A DNA stretch of 36,835 nucleotides from the NCBI GenBank assembly GCA_023391725.1, contig JAEWAH010000052.1, positions 1 to 36,835 on the forward strand, written 5' to 3'. The position numbers were made by a program, and so were the translations under genes. Below, piece by piece: positions 7,658 to 14,512 of the stretch (the stretch's first letter is position 1; each line of letters begins with the position of its first letter). Below the pieces are notes generated by a model. That model worked only from the letters and a program-made list of their open reading frames with translations, made no database searches and was not told the origin of the DNA. The stretch comes from Bacillota bacterium (GTDB lineage: Bacteria > Bacillota > Clostridia > Christensenellales > Aristaeellaceae).

Positions 7658-7701
7658 GGGGGGATTCCCTTGAGCAGCGTCTAGGTCAAATCCCCAGTCT
7701 C

Positions 7702-8886
7702 TTACTTATCATTCAGCGCGGCAACGCCGGGAAGTTCCTTGCCTTCCAGGAATTCCAGAGAAGCCCCGCCGCCGGTGGACACATGTGTCATCTTATTGGC
7801 GTAACCCATCTTTTCTACAGCCGCGACGCTGTCGCCGCCGCCGATAATGGTCACGCCGCCGCACTGGGCCATGGCCTTGGCAATAGACCTGGTGCCAGTA
7901 GCAAAATTTTCAAACTCGGACACGCCCACGGGGCCGTTCCAGATGACGGTCTTGGCCTGAGCGATCTCATTGGCGAAGATCACCTGGGTATTGGGGCCGA
8001 TGTCCATGCCCTCAAAACCATCGGGGATCTCCTTGGAGTGAACAGTGATGCGCAGCGCATCATTGGAGAAGCTGTCGCCAGCCTCGTTATCCACAGGCAA
8101 CAGGAGTTTGACGCCCTTTTTGTGGGCCTTTTCCATGAGCTCCTTGGCCAGCTCGATTTTGTCGGCCTCCAGCAAGGACTTGCCGATGTGGCCGCCCAGC
8201 GCCTTCTGGAAGGTGTAGGACATGCCGCCGCCGATGATTAATACATCCACCTTTTCCAGGAGGTTGTTGATGACGCCGATCTTATCAGAGACCTTGGCGC
8301 CGCCCAGGATCGCCACAAAGGGGCGCTCCGGGTTTTCCAGAGCCTTGCCCATTACGGACAGTTCCTTGCCGATGAGATACCCGGCCACAGCGGGCAGGTA
8401 GTGAGCCACACCCTCGGTGGAGGCATGGGCCCGGTGCGCGGTGCCAAAAGCGTCATTGACATAGATCTCCGCCAGAGAGGCAAGAGCCTTGGCGAATTCG
8501 GGATCATTCTTTTCTTCTTCCTTGTGGAAGCGGACGTTCTCCAGCATCATCACGTCGCCGTCCTTAAGCCCGGCAGCCAGTGCCTGGGCGGAGGGGCCGA
8601 TGACATCCGCCGCCAGCTTGACTTCTTTGCCAAGCAGCTGGGTCAGGCGCTCCACCACGGGCTTTAAGCTGAACTTCATGTCAAATCCATCTTTGGGACG
8701 CCCCAGATGGGAGCAGAGGATGACCTTGGCGCCGTTTTGCACGAGGTACCGGATGGTGGGCAGCGCACCGCGAATGCGGGTCTCGTCGGTAATGGCATTG
8801 TTTTCATCCAAGGGCACATTGAAATCGCAGCGGACGAGCACCTTCTTACCGGAAACCTGAATGTCCTCAATGGTCTTCTTTGCCAT
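7702..8886 (-). CDS. pgk: Phosphoglycerate kinase
   Basis: The enzyme transfers phosphate from 1,3-bisphosphoglycerate to ADP. It has 394 residues, the usual size. N-domain substrate motifs are VRCDFNVPLDE (near 17-27) and CSHLGRPKDG (near 57-66); the C-domain nucleotide motifs are ILGGAKVSDK and IIGGGDSVAAVEKMG near the end. The start at 8886 (MAKKTIEDI) has AAGGAG 8 bases upstream, better than the in-frame GTG at 8895. In Bacillus gap comes between cggR and pgk; here pgk follows cggR directly, with 287 bases carrying R2 copies in between. Confidence 0.97.
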   Translation of the reverse strand: MAKKTIEDIQVSGKKVLVRCDFNVPLDENNAITDETRIRGALPTIRYLVQNGAKVILCSHLGRPKDGFDMKFSLKPVVERLTQLLGKEVKLAADVIGPSAQALAAGLKDGDVMMLENVRFHKEEEKNDPEFAKALASLAEIYVNDAFGTAHRAHASTEGVAHYLPAVAGYLIGKELSVMGKALENPERPFVAILGGAKVSDKIGVINNLLEKVDVLIIGGGMSYTFQKALGGHIGKSLLEADKIELAKELMEKAHKKGVKLLLPVDNEAGDSFSNDALRITVHSKEIPDGFEGMDIGPNTQVIFANEIAQAKTVIWNGPVGVSEFENFATGTRSIAKAMAQCGGVTIIGGGDSVAAVEKMGYANKMTHVSTGGGASLEFLEGKELPGVAALNDK

Positions 8887-9001
8887 GGTACACACTCCTT
8901 ATGCATGAATTTGGGAGTCGTTCTTTTTTGTATTGCCATCCCCGCAGGGCATGCAATCGTATTAAGGTGGGGGTTTCGCGCCTGCAGGCGAGAGAGGAGG
9001 A

Positions 9002-9055
9002 TTCCGCACCTGGGGGTGCGGCCAGGGCTTTCCTAACGCCCTGGACCTTCGGAGC
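9002..9055 (+). repeat. Repeat R2, copy c
   Basis: Hairpin 1 is CCGCACC-TGG-GGGTGCGG; hairpin 2 is CCAGGGC / GCCCTGG around TTTCCTAAC; then CCTTCGGAGC. Compared with copies a and b, both stems have changed on both sides so that pairing is kept. A fragment of hairpin 1 lies just upstream at 8974-8990. Confidence 0.75.
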
Positions 9056-9098
9056 CATCCCCTACAGGCTGTGCGCCTGCGGGCGCAGGAGATGAGCT

Positions 9099-9150
9099 TT
9101 CGTGTCTGTGGACGCGACCAGGGCTTTCCGGTCGCCCCGGACGCTCCTGA
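9099..9150 (+). repeat. Repeat R2, copy d (degenerate)
   Basis: Hairpin 1 reads CGTGTC-TGT-GGACGCG (one G-T pair). Hairpin 2 reads CCAGGGC / GCCCCGG with one mismatch. The closing CCTTCGGAGG motif is lost. Copies c and d together fill much of the cggR-pgk gap. Confidence 0.65.
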
Positions 9151-9173
9151 ACATTGACCTCAACGAGAAACTA

Positions 9174-10199
9174 TCACGACAGCATCTCGATGATCTTCCT
9201 GGCCGCGCCTTCGTCTGTGACGAGCATTTCGTGGCGGTAATGGCGCAGCACCGCGATCATGGCCTCCGCCTTCTTTTCGCCTGCGGCCACAGCAATCATC
9301 AGGCAGTTTGGCTTAAGTCTGCCCAAGTCCACTCCCACGCTGGAGGCGGTGTACAGGCACTTGCCCTCCTGGTCGAAGTAGTAGCCAAACGCCTCGGCCA
9401 CAGCACCATCCGTCAGCAGCTTGCGGGTGAGGCTCACCGACAGGTGCCGGTGTTTGGCCATCTCATCCGCCCGGCCGATACCATGAAGGATCACGTCCGC
9501 GCGCTGCAAAAGCTCGATGGTCTCCCGCACCTCGGGAAGCTTGCGCATCTCCTGCATGGCCGCGGCGTCCATATGGTCGGGGAGGTGCATCAAACGGTGA
9601 TGGCCGCCAAGCTTCCGGGCGATCTCTGCCGCCAGGGTGTTGGCCTGGGTCTCTACCGCGCGGCCCATGCCGCCCCGGGCCGGTACCACCATCACGTTTA
9701 GGGGCGATGACGGCGCCAGATTCCGCGCCACCTCCGCCATGGTGCCGCCGCCTGTGACCGCCAAGGTATCCCCGCTTTGCAGAATTCCCCGCAAACGCTG
9801 CGCCGCCATCCGTCCCACATCGTGGAGCACATGTGGTTCTTCGTCCGCGTTACCCGCCGCCACAAAAACACGTGGAACATTCAAAAGCCCCGACAGCGTG
9901 GTCTCCAGCGCGGTGAGCCCGCGCATGGCCCGGCTGAACTCCCTGGCCCCCGGCAGAATAGTTTCCGCTGATGAGGTGAGCGTCATCCCCGCCGCGTCCA
10001 GGTTGATGAAGCCCTCTTCCTTGAGCACCGATGCAACCGCCCGAATCTCCCGCTCTGGCAGGTTCAGGCGCATGGCCAATTGCCTGCGGCCCACCGGCTG
10101 CATCGCCGCGATCCGCTCCAGGACCAGGGCCCGGCGGCCCATCTCCCGCGCCAGGTCAGGGGCCAAATGCTGCATCAGACCAAGAAAATCCTCCTGCAT
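9174..10199 (-). CDS. cggR: Central glycolytic genes regulator, SorC/CggR family
   Basis: A DNA-binding repressor that in Bacillus senses fructose-1,6-bisphosphate and controls gap-pgk-tpi-pgm-eno. The 341 residues have a winged-helix region at about 15-75 (RRQLAMRLNLPEREIRAVASVL as recognition helix area) and a phosphosugar-binding domain with the SorC signature LAVTGGGTMAEVA near 150 and RGGMGRAVETQANTLA near 185. The start at 10199 is taken because GGAGG lies 7 bases upstream; an in-frame ATG 33 bases farther up has no ribosome-binding site and would cover the proposed operator. It heads the pgk-tpiA-gpmI string and is divergent from bofA. Gap, its usual partner, is missing. Confidence 0.9.
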   Translation of the reverse strand: MQEDFLGLMQHLAPDLAREMGRRALVLERIAAMQPVGRRQLAMRLNLPEREIRAVASVLKEEGFINLDAAGMTLTSSAETILPGAREFSRAMRGLTALETTLSGLLNVPRVFVAAGNADEEPHVLHDVGRMAAQRLRGILQSGDTLAVTGGGTMAEVARNLAPSSPLNVMVVPARGGMGRAVETQANTLAAEIARKLGGHHRLMHLPDHMDAAAMQEMRKLPEVRETIELLQRADVILHGIGRADEMAKHRHLSVSLTRKLLTDGAVAEAFGYYFDQEGKCLYTASSVGVDLGRLKPNCLMIAVAAGEKKAEAMIAVLRHYRHEMLVTDEGAARKIIEMLS

Positions 10200-10225
10200 T
10201 CCCTTTCCTCCGGCGGGCTTAAACT

Positions 10226-10249
10226 GTCCCACTTGACCATTTCCGTCCC
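10226..10249 (-). promoter_or_regulatory. Candidate CggR operator (direct repeats)
   Basis: On the minus strand GGGAC occurs twice (10249-10245 and 10230-10226), 19 bases apart, each within TGGGAC, and the first is followed by TGGTCA. The Bacillus CggR operator is built of CGGGAC...TGTC direct repeats with a period of about 20. The site lies just after the promoter and 27 bases upstream of the cggR start, fitting autorepression. Confidence 0.55.
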
Positions 10250-10254
10250 ACGCA

Positions 10255-10283
10255 AGTATACAGCAATCTTACAAAAACCGCAA
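10255..10283 (-). promoter_or_regulatory. Probable promoter of cggR-pgk-tpiA-gpmI
   Basis: Minus strand: TTGCGG (10283-10278), 17 bases, TATACT (10260-10255). The -10 box matches 5 of 6; the -35 box is weaker. It abuts the candidate CggR operator. Confidence 0.55.
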
Positions 10284-10368
10284 GCCCTCCTCAATAACAT
10301 GCCCGAAAAAAGTGTGGGTTTTTCACCCGCGCGGAGCATAGAATAATTTCACAGGGGAGGGAAGCGCC

Positions 10369-10626
10369 ATGGATAAACTGATCTTCATCTTATTATACGC
10401 AGGGCTTCTTGTACTTATCTTTCTTGCCGGGATGCGCATCGTCCCCTTTAAGCCTGCCTGGAAGCTGCTGGAGCGCGGCCTGCTGGGCGCTGGCGTGCTG
10501 TTTGTGTGGAACCTGCTGGCCGCACCCCTTGGCCTTGCCATTGGCCTCAATCCCCTCACGGCCATCATAACAGGCGCTCTGGGCGCACCCGGGTTGGGGC
10601 TGCTGCTGGTAATCAAGGGAATGTGA
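10369..10626 (+). CDS. bofA: BofA-family membrane protein (pro-sigma-K processing inhibitor family)
   Basis: The product has 85 residues with two to three hydrophobic segments (about 3-22 and 38-60, plus a C-terminal one) and the family signature GLAIGLNPLTAIITGALGAP followed by GLGLLLVIK. In Bacillus BofA sits in the outer forespore membrane and holds the SpoIVFB protease inactive until the forespore signal arrives, delaying sigma-K activation. The start has GGAGG 8 bases upstream. The gene is alone, divergent from cggR. A CATAGAATA sequence at 10337-10345 resembles a sporulation -10 box, but no convincing -35 lies at the right distance. The dpaAB operon in this window appears to depend on sigma-K, so the two loci are functionally linked. 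Confidence 0.85.
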   Translation: MDKLIFILLYAGLLVLIFLAGMRIVPFKPAWKLLERGLLGAGVLFVWNLLAAPLGLAIGLNPLTAIITGALGAPGLGLLLVIKGM

Positions 10627-10646
10627 CCAGGGGCTCCATCCGAAAG

Positions 10647-10742
10647 CTCAATCATCGCACTGCTGCGCTACGCTGGCATTGCTTGTTTCGCTTGTTTCCT
10701 ACGCCTCGCTTCATCCGCCACAGGCGGCGCTCAGCTCCGGAA
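10647..10742 (-). repeat. Repeat R1, copy b
   Basis: Read on the minus strand it starts TTCCGGAGCTGAGCGCCGCC and ends GTGCGATGATTGAG, matching copies at 4481-4577 and 12143-12236. It is flanked on both sides by short AGGGG/CCCCT complements. It lies between bofA and thiI, which converge. Confidence 0.8.
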
Positions 10743-10755
10743 CCCCTGGGCCCCG

Positions 10756-10797
10756 CTCAAGGGATACAACCCCTTAAGAATCCCCATGCTGGGGGAC
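10756..10797 (+). repeat. Repeat R4, full copy
   Basis: It reads CTCAAGGGATACAACCCCTT followed by AAGAATCCCCATGCTGGGGGA. The complement of 21732-21778 matches almost throughout. It adjoins R1 copy b. A CCTTCCCCTTGAGGGGAAGG hairpin follows at about 10802-10821. Confidence 0.7.
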
Positions 10798-10868
10798 AAA
10801 CCTTCCCCTTGAGGGGAAGGCTTTGAGGATATGCCGTACCGCTCAATCATATATCTTGATACAAAGCG

Positions 10869-10896
10869 AAGGCCTTCCCTTCACAGGAAAGCCTTT
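10869..10896 (-). terminator. Hairpin after thiI
   Basis: AAGGCCTTCC pairs with GGAAAGCCTT (one A-C mismatch) across a short loop, 8 bases after the thiI stop. The flanks are only moderately T-rich. It could serve convergent bofA transcripts as well. Confidence 0.5.
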
Positions 10897-10903
10897 CATT
10901 TGC

Positions 10904-12049
10904 TTACACATCCACGACCTCCATATTCGCCACCGCTTCCTGGATCATGGCCTCGCTATCCAGCAAAGCCTCCTCTGCCTCCAGGATCTTTTCCAGTTTG
11001 GGCCTTGTTGCGGGATGGCGGGGGGTAAACACGGTGCAGCAATCTTCATAAGGCAATGATGAGGTCTCAAACGTACCGATGCGCTGGGCCACGTCGATGA
11101 TCTCCTGCTTGTCAAAACCGATCAAGGGCCTGAACACCGGCAGGGAGGAAGCGTTGTCGGTGCATTGCAGCGCCTCCATGGTCTGGCTGGCCACCTGGCC
11201 GATGCTCTCGCCGGTGATCAAGCCCTGGGCGCGCTCTTTATGGGCTACGGCTTCCGCGATGCGCATCATGAACCTGCGCATAATGACGGTGGTGTATTCC
11301 TCCGGGCATTTTTCATGGATCTCCATCTGGATGCGGGTAAAGGGCACGATGTGCAGCCGCACCCCGCACAAGCTCTCGGACAGGATGCGTGCCAGGGAAA
11401 TCACCTTTTCCTTGGCCCTGTCGCTGGTGTAGGGATACGAGTGGAAATGCACGGCGGAAACCGTAACGCCGCGCTTGGCGATCATGTATCCTGCCACCGG
11501 GCTATCGATGCCGCCGGATAGAAGCAGAGTCGCCCGCCCGTTGGTACCCACGGGCATGCCGCCCGCCGCAGACAGCACATCACAATAGAGATAAGCCAGA
11601 TCCCGTATCTCCACGTGCATGATATGCTCGGGATCGTGCACATCCACCGAAAGGCCAGGCGTGTTTTGAAGGATATATTCCCCCATGCGCCGGTTGATCT
11701 CCGGGGAGTCAAATTCATAATGCTTGTCGGAGCGCCGGGCCAGGACTTTGAAGGTGCCCGTTTTGCCCGCCATCATGTCCGCGGCCTTTTTGCAGATGGC
11801 GTCAAAGTCACCCTTTTCCATCTCCACTGCGGGGCACACGGAATGCACGCCGAACACCTTGCGCACCCGGCGAATGCACTCGTCCATATCCGCGCCGCTG
11901 ACGAAAACGCGGCTGTCGTGCAGCCACACCTGACCGTTCAGGCTTGATACAGCGGATTTGACGCGCTCCACCAGCATCCGCAGAAAATAGGGCCGGTTCA
12001 GACCCTTCAAATAAATTTCGCCGAAGCGGACCAAGAGGACCTGGCGCAT
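10904..12049 (-). CDS. thiI: tRNA 4-thiouridine synthase (tRNA sulfurtransferase) ThiI
   Basis: ThiI activates U8 of tRNA by adenylation and installs sulfur as 4-thiouridine; it also supports thiazole synthesis in some bacteria. The 381 residues have the N-terminal ferredoxin-like region (RFGEIYLKGLNRPYF), a THUMP domain at about 60-165, and the PP-loop ATPase motif SGGIDSPVAGYM near 176-187. There is no C-terminal rhodanese domain, so it is of the Bacillus type that takes persulfide directly from a dedicated cysteine desulfurase. The start has AAGGAG 8 bases upstream. It follows nifS on the same strand, separated by 259 bases containing nested repeats, which fits a NifS-to-ThiI sulfur relay. 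Confidence 0.95.
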   Translation of the reverse strand: MRQVLLVRFGEIYLKGLNRPYFLRMLVERVKSAVSSLNGQVWLHDSRVFVSGADMDECIRRVRKVFGVHSVCPAVEMEKGDFDAICKKAADMMAGKTGTFKVLARRSDKHYEFDSPEINRRMGEYILQNTPGLSVDVHDPEHIMHVEIRDLAYLYCDVLSAAGGMPVGTNGRATLLLSGGIDSPVAGYMIAKRGVTVSAVHFHSYPYTSDRAKEKVISLARILSESLCGVRLHIVPFTRIQMEIHEKCPEEYTTVIMRRFMMRIAEAVAHKERAQGLITGESIGQVASQTMEALQCTDNASSLPVFRPLIGFDKQEIIDVAQRIGTFETSSLPYEDCCTVFTPRHPATRPKLEKILEAEEALLDSEAMIQEAVANMEVVDV

Positions 12050-12076
12050 GACTTAATCTCCTTGCTGATGAATGAT

Positions 12077-12106
12077 TCCGGCGGGGGCAAGCCACCGCCC
12101 TATACG
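12077..12106. repeat. GC-rich inverted repeat (R6, degraded copy)
   Basis: CCGGCGGGGGCAAGCCACCG followed by CCCTATACGG resembles the 597-629 repeat with several substitutions. It lies in the nifS-thiI gap beside R2 copy e. Confidence 0.4.
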
Positions 12107-12114
12107 GAAAGAGG

Positions 12115-12269
12115 TTTCGCGCCTGCGGGCGCGACCAGGGCTCCCAAGCCGAAGCGCCGCCTGTGGCGGATGAAGCGCGGCGGAGGAGGCTGGCGAAACG
12201 AGCAATGCGAACGCAGTGAACAGTGCGACGATTGAGCCAGATGGGCGATCGCCCTGGACCTTCGGAGGC
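12115..12269 (+). repeat. Repeat R2, copy e, interrupted by an R1 copy
   Basis: The left part (12115-12142) holds hairpin 1, CGCGCC-TGC-GGGCGCG, and GACCAGGGCT. The right part (about 12246-12269) holds GATCGCCCTGGACCTTCGGAGG. Together they rebuild R2 with its break in the apical loop of hairpin 2. Everything in between is R1 copy c. Confidence 0.7.
12143..12236 (+). repeat. Repeat R1, copy c, nested in R2
   Basis: It contains AAGCGCCGCCTGTGGCGGAT, CGAAACGAGCAATGCGAACG and ends GTGCGACGATTGAG, as in the other two R1 copies. Both ends abut R2 sequence. Confidence 0.75.
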
Positions 12270-12308
12270 ATCCATGTAATAAAAAGCAGTCCTAGTACTG
12301 AATAGGTT

Positions 12309-13460
12309 TTACCTTCTCACATACCTCGCCAGCACCTCATAATGTGCGCGCACCCGCTCCACTGTATAGTCAATCTCTTCCTCAGTCGTAAAGGGCGAGA
12401 GGCTGAAGCGGATGGCGGATTCGGCATCTTGCTGGGGCACGTTCATGGCCCGAAGTGTTTCCGACACCTTCTGCCGGCGGGAGGAGCATGCCGAGCCCAT
12501 GCTCACAAAAATGTTATCTCCGGCCAGGGCATAGAGCATGGTCTCTGAGCGCACGGGGGTCAGGGAAACGTTCAGGATATGCGGGCTGCAAAAGGGGCTG
12601 TCTAAATCCGGCCCGTTGATCCTCACCTTTGGCAGATTGTCAGCCAAGCCTCCGTACATCCTCCGCTTAAGCTTCCTCATCCGCTCGGCCGCGTCCTCCG
12701 GGAAAGTCCCCACCGCGGCAAAAAGCCCCGCGATGCCGGGCGTATTCTCCGTACCGGAGCGCAATCCCTTTTCTTGGCCGCCGCCGAACTCCCGGGCGGT
12801 CACCTTGTGGCCCTTTTGCAATATCAGCGCGCCCACGCCCTTGGGGCCGTGGATCTTGTGGGCGCTCAAAGCGTAGGACTGGATATTCAGTTCCTTCATG
12901 GAAAGGGGCAGCCGCAAAAAACCCTGTACCCCGTCCACATGGATCGCCGCCCGGGGGCAATACCGATCCCTGAGGGCCGCGATCTCCTTTAATGGCTGGA
13001 TAGCCCCTGTCTCGTTGTTCACCTGCATGATACAAAGGAGCAGCACGGTATCATCCAGAATGCCCGAAAGCCTATCCGGGTCCACGACCCCATCCACACC
13101 CACAGGGATGCCGATGGCTTTATGCCCCATCCGTTCCGCAGCCAGGCAGCTTTCCTTCACCGCGGGATGCTCCACTGCGGTATACAAAACCTTCCCCGGT
13201 TTTTTCACTGTCTGCAGATGGCCCAGGATCGCCAGGTTATCGGCTTCGGTGCCGCCGGCAACAAAAAAGACCTCCTCCGGGTCGGCCTTTACGCGCGCGG
13301 CCAAAAGCTCCCGGCAGGCCATGAGGCGCTTTTCCGCCGCGAGCGCGGGGCCATAGGGTGAGGAGGGGTTAAAGTATTCCTCCCGCATGGCCTTTTCCAC
13401 GGCGGATATCGCCGCCGGACTGGGCTGTGTTGTGGCACTGTTGTCCAGATATGCTTGCAT
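12309..13460 (-). CDS. nifS: Cysteine desulfurase (NifS/IscS family, ThiI partner type)
   Basis: A PLP enzyme that removes sulfur from cysteine and carries it as persulfide. The 383 residues start YLDNSATTQPS, bind PLP through Lys near residue 200 (SAHKIHGPKG), with HVDGVQGF just before, and carry the catalytic Cys near 323 in SMGSACSS, followed by RFSLSPFTTEEEID. The short active-site loop and the neighbouring thiI suggest the dedicated desulfurase (called NifZ in Bacillus subtilis) rather than the Fe-S cluster enzyme. The start is ATG 13460, two bases after the stop of the upstream gene, so translation is probably coupled; longer frames have no start in the upstream gene's absence. No iscU-type scaffold is adjacent. 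Confidence 0.92.
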   Translation of the reverse strand: MQAYLDNSATTQPSPAAISAVEKAMREEYFNPSSPYGPALAAEKRLMACRELLAARVKADPEEVFFVAGGTEADNLAILGHLQTVKKPGKVLYTAVEHPAVKESCLAAERMGHKAIGIPVGVDGVVDPDRLSGILDDTVLLLCIMQVNNETGAIQPLKEIAALRDRYCPRAAIHVDGVQGFLRLPLSMKELNIQSYALSAHKIHGPKGVGALILQKGHKVTAREFGGGQEKGLRSGTENTPGIAGLFAAVGTFPEDAAERMRKLKRRMYGGLADNLPKVRINGPDLDSPFCSPHILNVSLTPVRSETMLYALAGDNIFVSMGSACSSRRQKVSETLRAMNVPQQDAESAIRFSLSPFTTEEEIDYTVERVRAHYEVLARYVRR

Positions 13461-13462
13461 AT

Positions 13463-13993
13463 TTACGCCTGGTATGCCCCCCTGGACAAATACTGCTTGA
13501 TCAGGCCTACCATTTCTTCGGAAGGCTCTATCACGATGACACGCTTTGATCCTTCCTTGGCAAAGAAAAAGTAGTACAATTCCGCGCCACGGTTCAAAAA
13601 CCAATTGTCCCTCTTCACGCCCTGCATGGTGATGTAGCGCTGGAAAGAGGGAGAAGTGACAGGGCCAAAGGCTTCTACGTTCTTGACGCGCATGGTGCCA
13701 AGGCTCTTGCGCTTGTTGTTGTTGAACACCTGGGCAAAGTCCATTTCTCCGTTGGTGAAGGTGTATTCATACTCTGAGCGCAGCCGGTCCCTGCGCAAAA
13801 ACAGCAGCACTGCGCCGCCGCCGCTGATTACGATCGCGATCACGGTGTACAGGTCAAAGGCCACGAACAGCACCTGCAGCTGCATCACGGCAAACAACGC
13901 CAGTATCACCATCACCACAGCCGAAATCATGTAGACCGCTTCGTCCAGGCCCCGGCTTTTCTTGACCACAATTTCTTCCTTAAAATGATCCAT
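13463..13993 (-). CDS. Membrane protein, DUF6106-like
   Basis: The product has 176 residues. Two hydrophobic segments (about 20-38, AVYMISAVVMVILALFAVM, and 45-65) are followed by FLRRDRLRSEYEYTFTNGEMDFAQVFNNNKR-type sequence, a layout I associate with clostridial DUF6106 proteins; function is unknown. The C-terminal half looks like a soluble beta-rich domain ending near EEMVGLIKQYLSRG. The start at 13993 has AGGAGG 7 bases upstream; a TTG two codons earlier is less likely. It is two bases from nifS and 29 bases after the DUF212 gene, so it belongs to the same operon. Whether it contributes to sulfur transfer cannot be told. Confidence 0.72.
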   Translation of the reverse strand: MDHFKEEIVVKKSRGLDEAVYMISAVVMVILALFAVMQLQVLFVAFDLYTVIAIVISGGGAVLLFLRRDRLRSEYEYTFTNGEMDFAQVFNNNKRKSLGTMRVKNVEAFGPVTSPSFQRYITMQGVKRDNWFLNRGAELYYFFFAKEGSKRVIVIEPSEEMVGLIKQYLSRGAYQA

Positions 13994-14022
13994 TTGCAAT
14001 CCTCCTCGCTTGTAAGTAAGGA

Positions 14023-14472
14023 CTAAATCAGATAGAGGCCCGTGACGATCAGGCCCAGCAACGCCCCGGCGAACACCTCCAGGGGCGTATGGCCGATGAG
14101 TTCTTTCAGATCCGCGTCGGAAATGTGTTTGGCGTCCACGAACAGATCGTGCAGGATGCGGTTGATCACCGCCGCCTGTGTGCCCGTCTCCCTGCGCACT
14201 CCCGCCGCGTCGTACATGACGATGATGGCCAGCGCAAAGGAGATGGCAAATTCCCCCGTATCAAACCCCATCCGCGCCCCGATCATGGCGGCCAGCGCCA
14301 CCACCAGCGCGGTGTGAGAACTGGGCATGCCGCCGGAGCCCATCCATCTGTGCCAGTTCAACTCCCGCTCCACCAGCCAATAGATGGGCACCTTCAGCGC
14401 CTGGGCAATGAACCATGAGGTCATGGCGCAAAGCAGGATCCTGTTTTGAAAAATCTCCAGCACGCTATGCAA
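14023..14472 (-). CDS. Divergent PAP2-family (DUF212/YuiD-like) membrane protein
   Basis: The protein resembles acid phosphatase/vanadium-dependent haloperoxidase-like proteins. Signature segments are HRWMGSGGMPSSHTALV, MYDAAGVRRETG and LIGHTPLEVFAGALLG; hydrophobic helices surround them. Likely substrate is a lipid or isoprenoid phosphate, unproven; its position directly after ispA is suggestive. The frame is open to 14553, which would overlap ispA by 41 bases. I place the start at TTG 14472 because that gives 149 residues, the usual size, and a GAGGGG lies about 12 bases upstream; this start is uncertain. No ATG lies between 14553 and the conserved region. Confidence 0.8.
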   Translation of the reverse strand: MHSVLEIFQNRILLCAMTSWFIAQALKVPIYWLVERELNWHRWMGSGGMPSSHTALVVALAAMIGARMGFDTGEFAISFALAIIVMYDAAGVRRETGTQAAVINRILHDLFVDAKHISDADLKELIGHTPLEVFAGALLGLIVTGLYLI

Positions 14473-14512
14473 CGAAAACGGCCGCCCCTCTATCAAGCAA
14501 TTAATGATGCAC

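Larger units (their letters stand above)
7358..7701. other. 344-base gap between pgk and tpiA
   Basis: No gene. It contains R2 copy b (7411-7472), a GGCAGGGGG/CCCCCTGCC hairpin (7555-7580) and an R3-like double hairpin (7619-7657). No clear promoter for tpiA was found, so tpiA probably depends on read-through from pgk or on processing. Confidence 0.65.

Noticed and set aside
10337..10345. Sporulation promoter of bofA
   Set aside because: The -10-like CATAGAATA is good, but no sigma-E, -G or -K type -35 is at the right spacing, so it is not listed as a feature.
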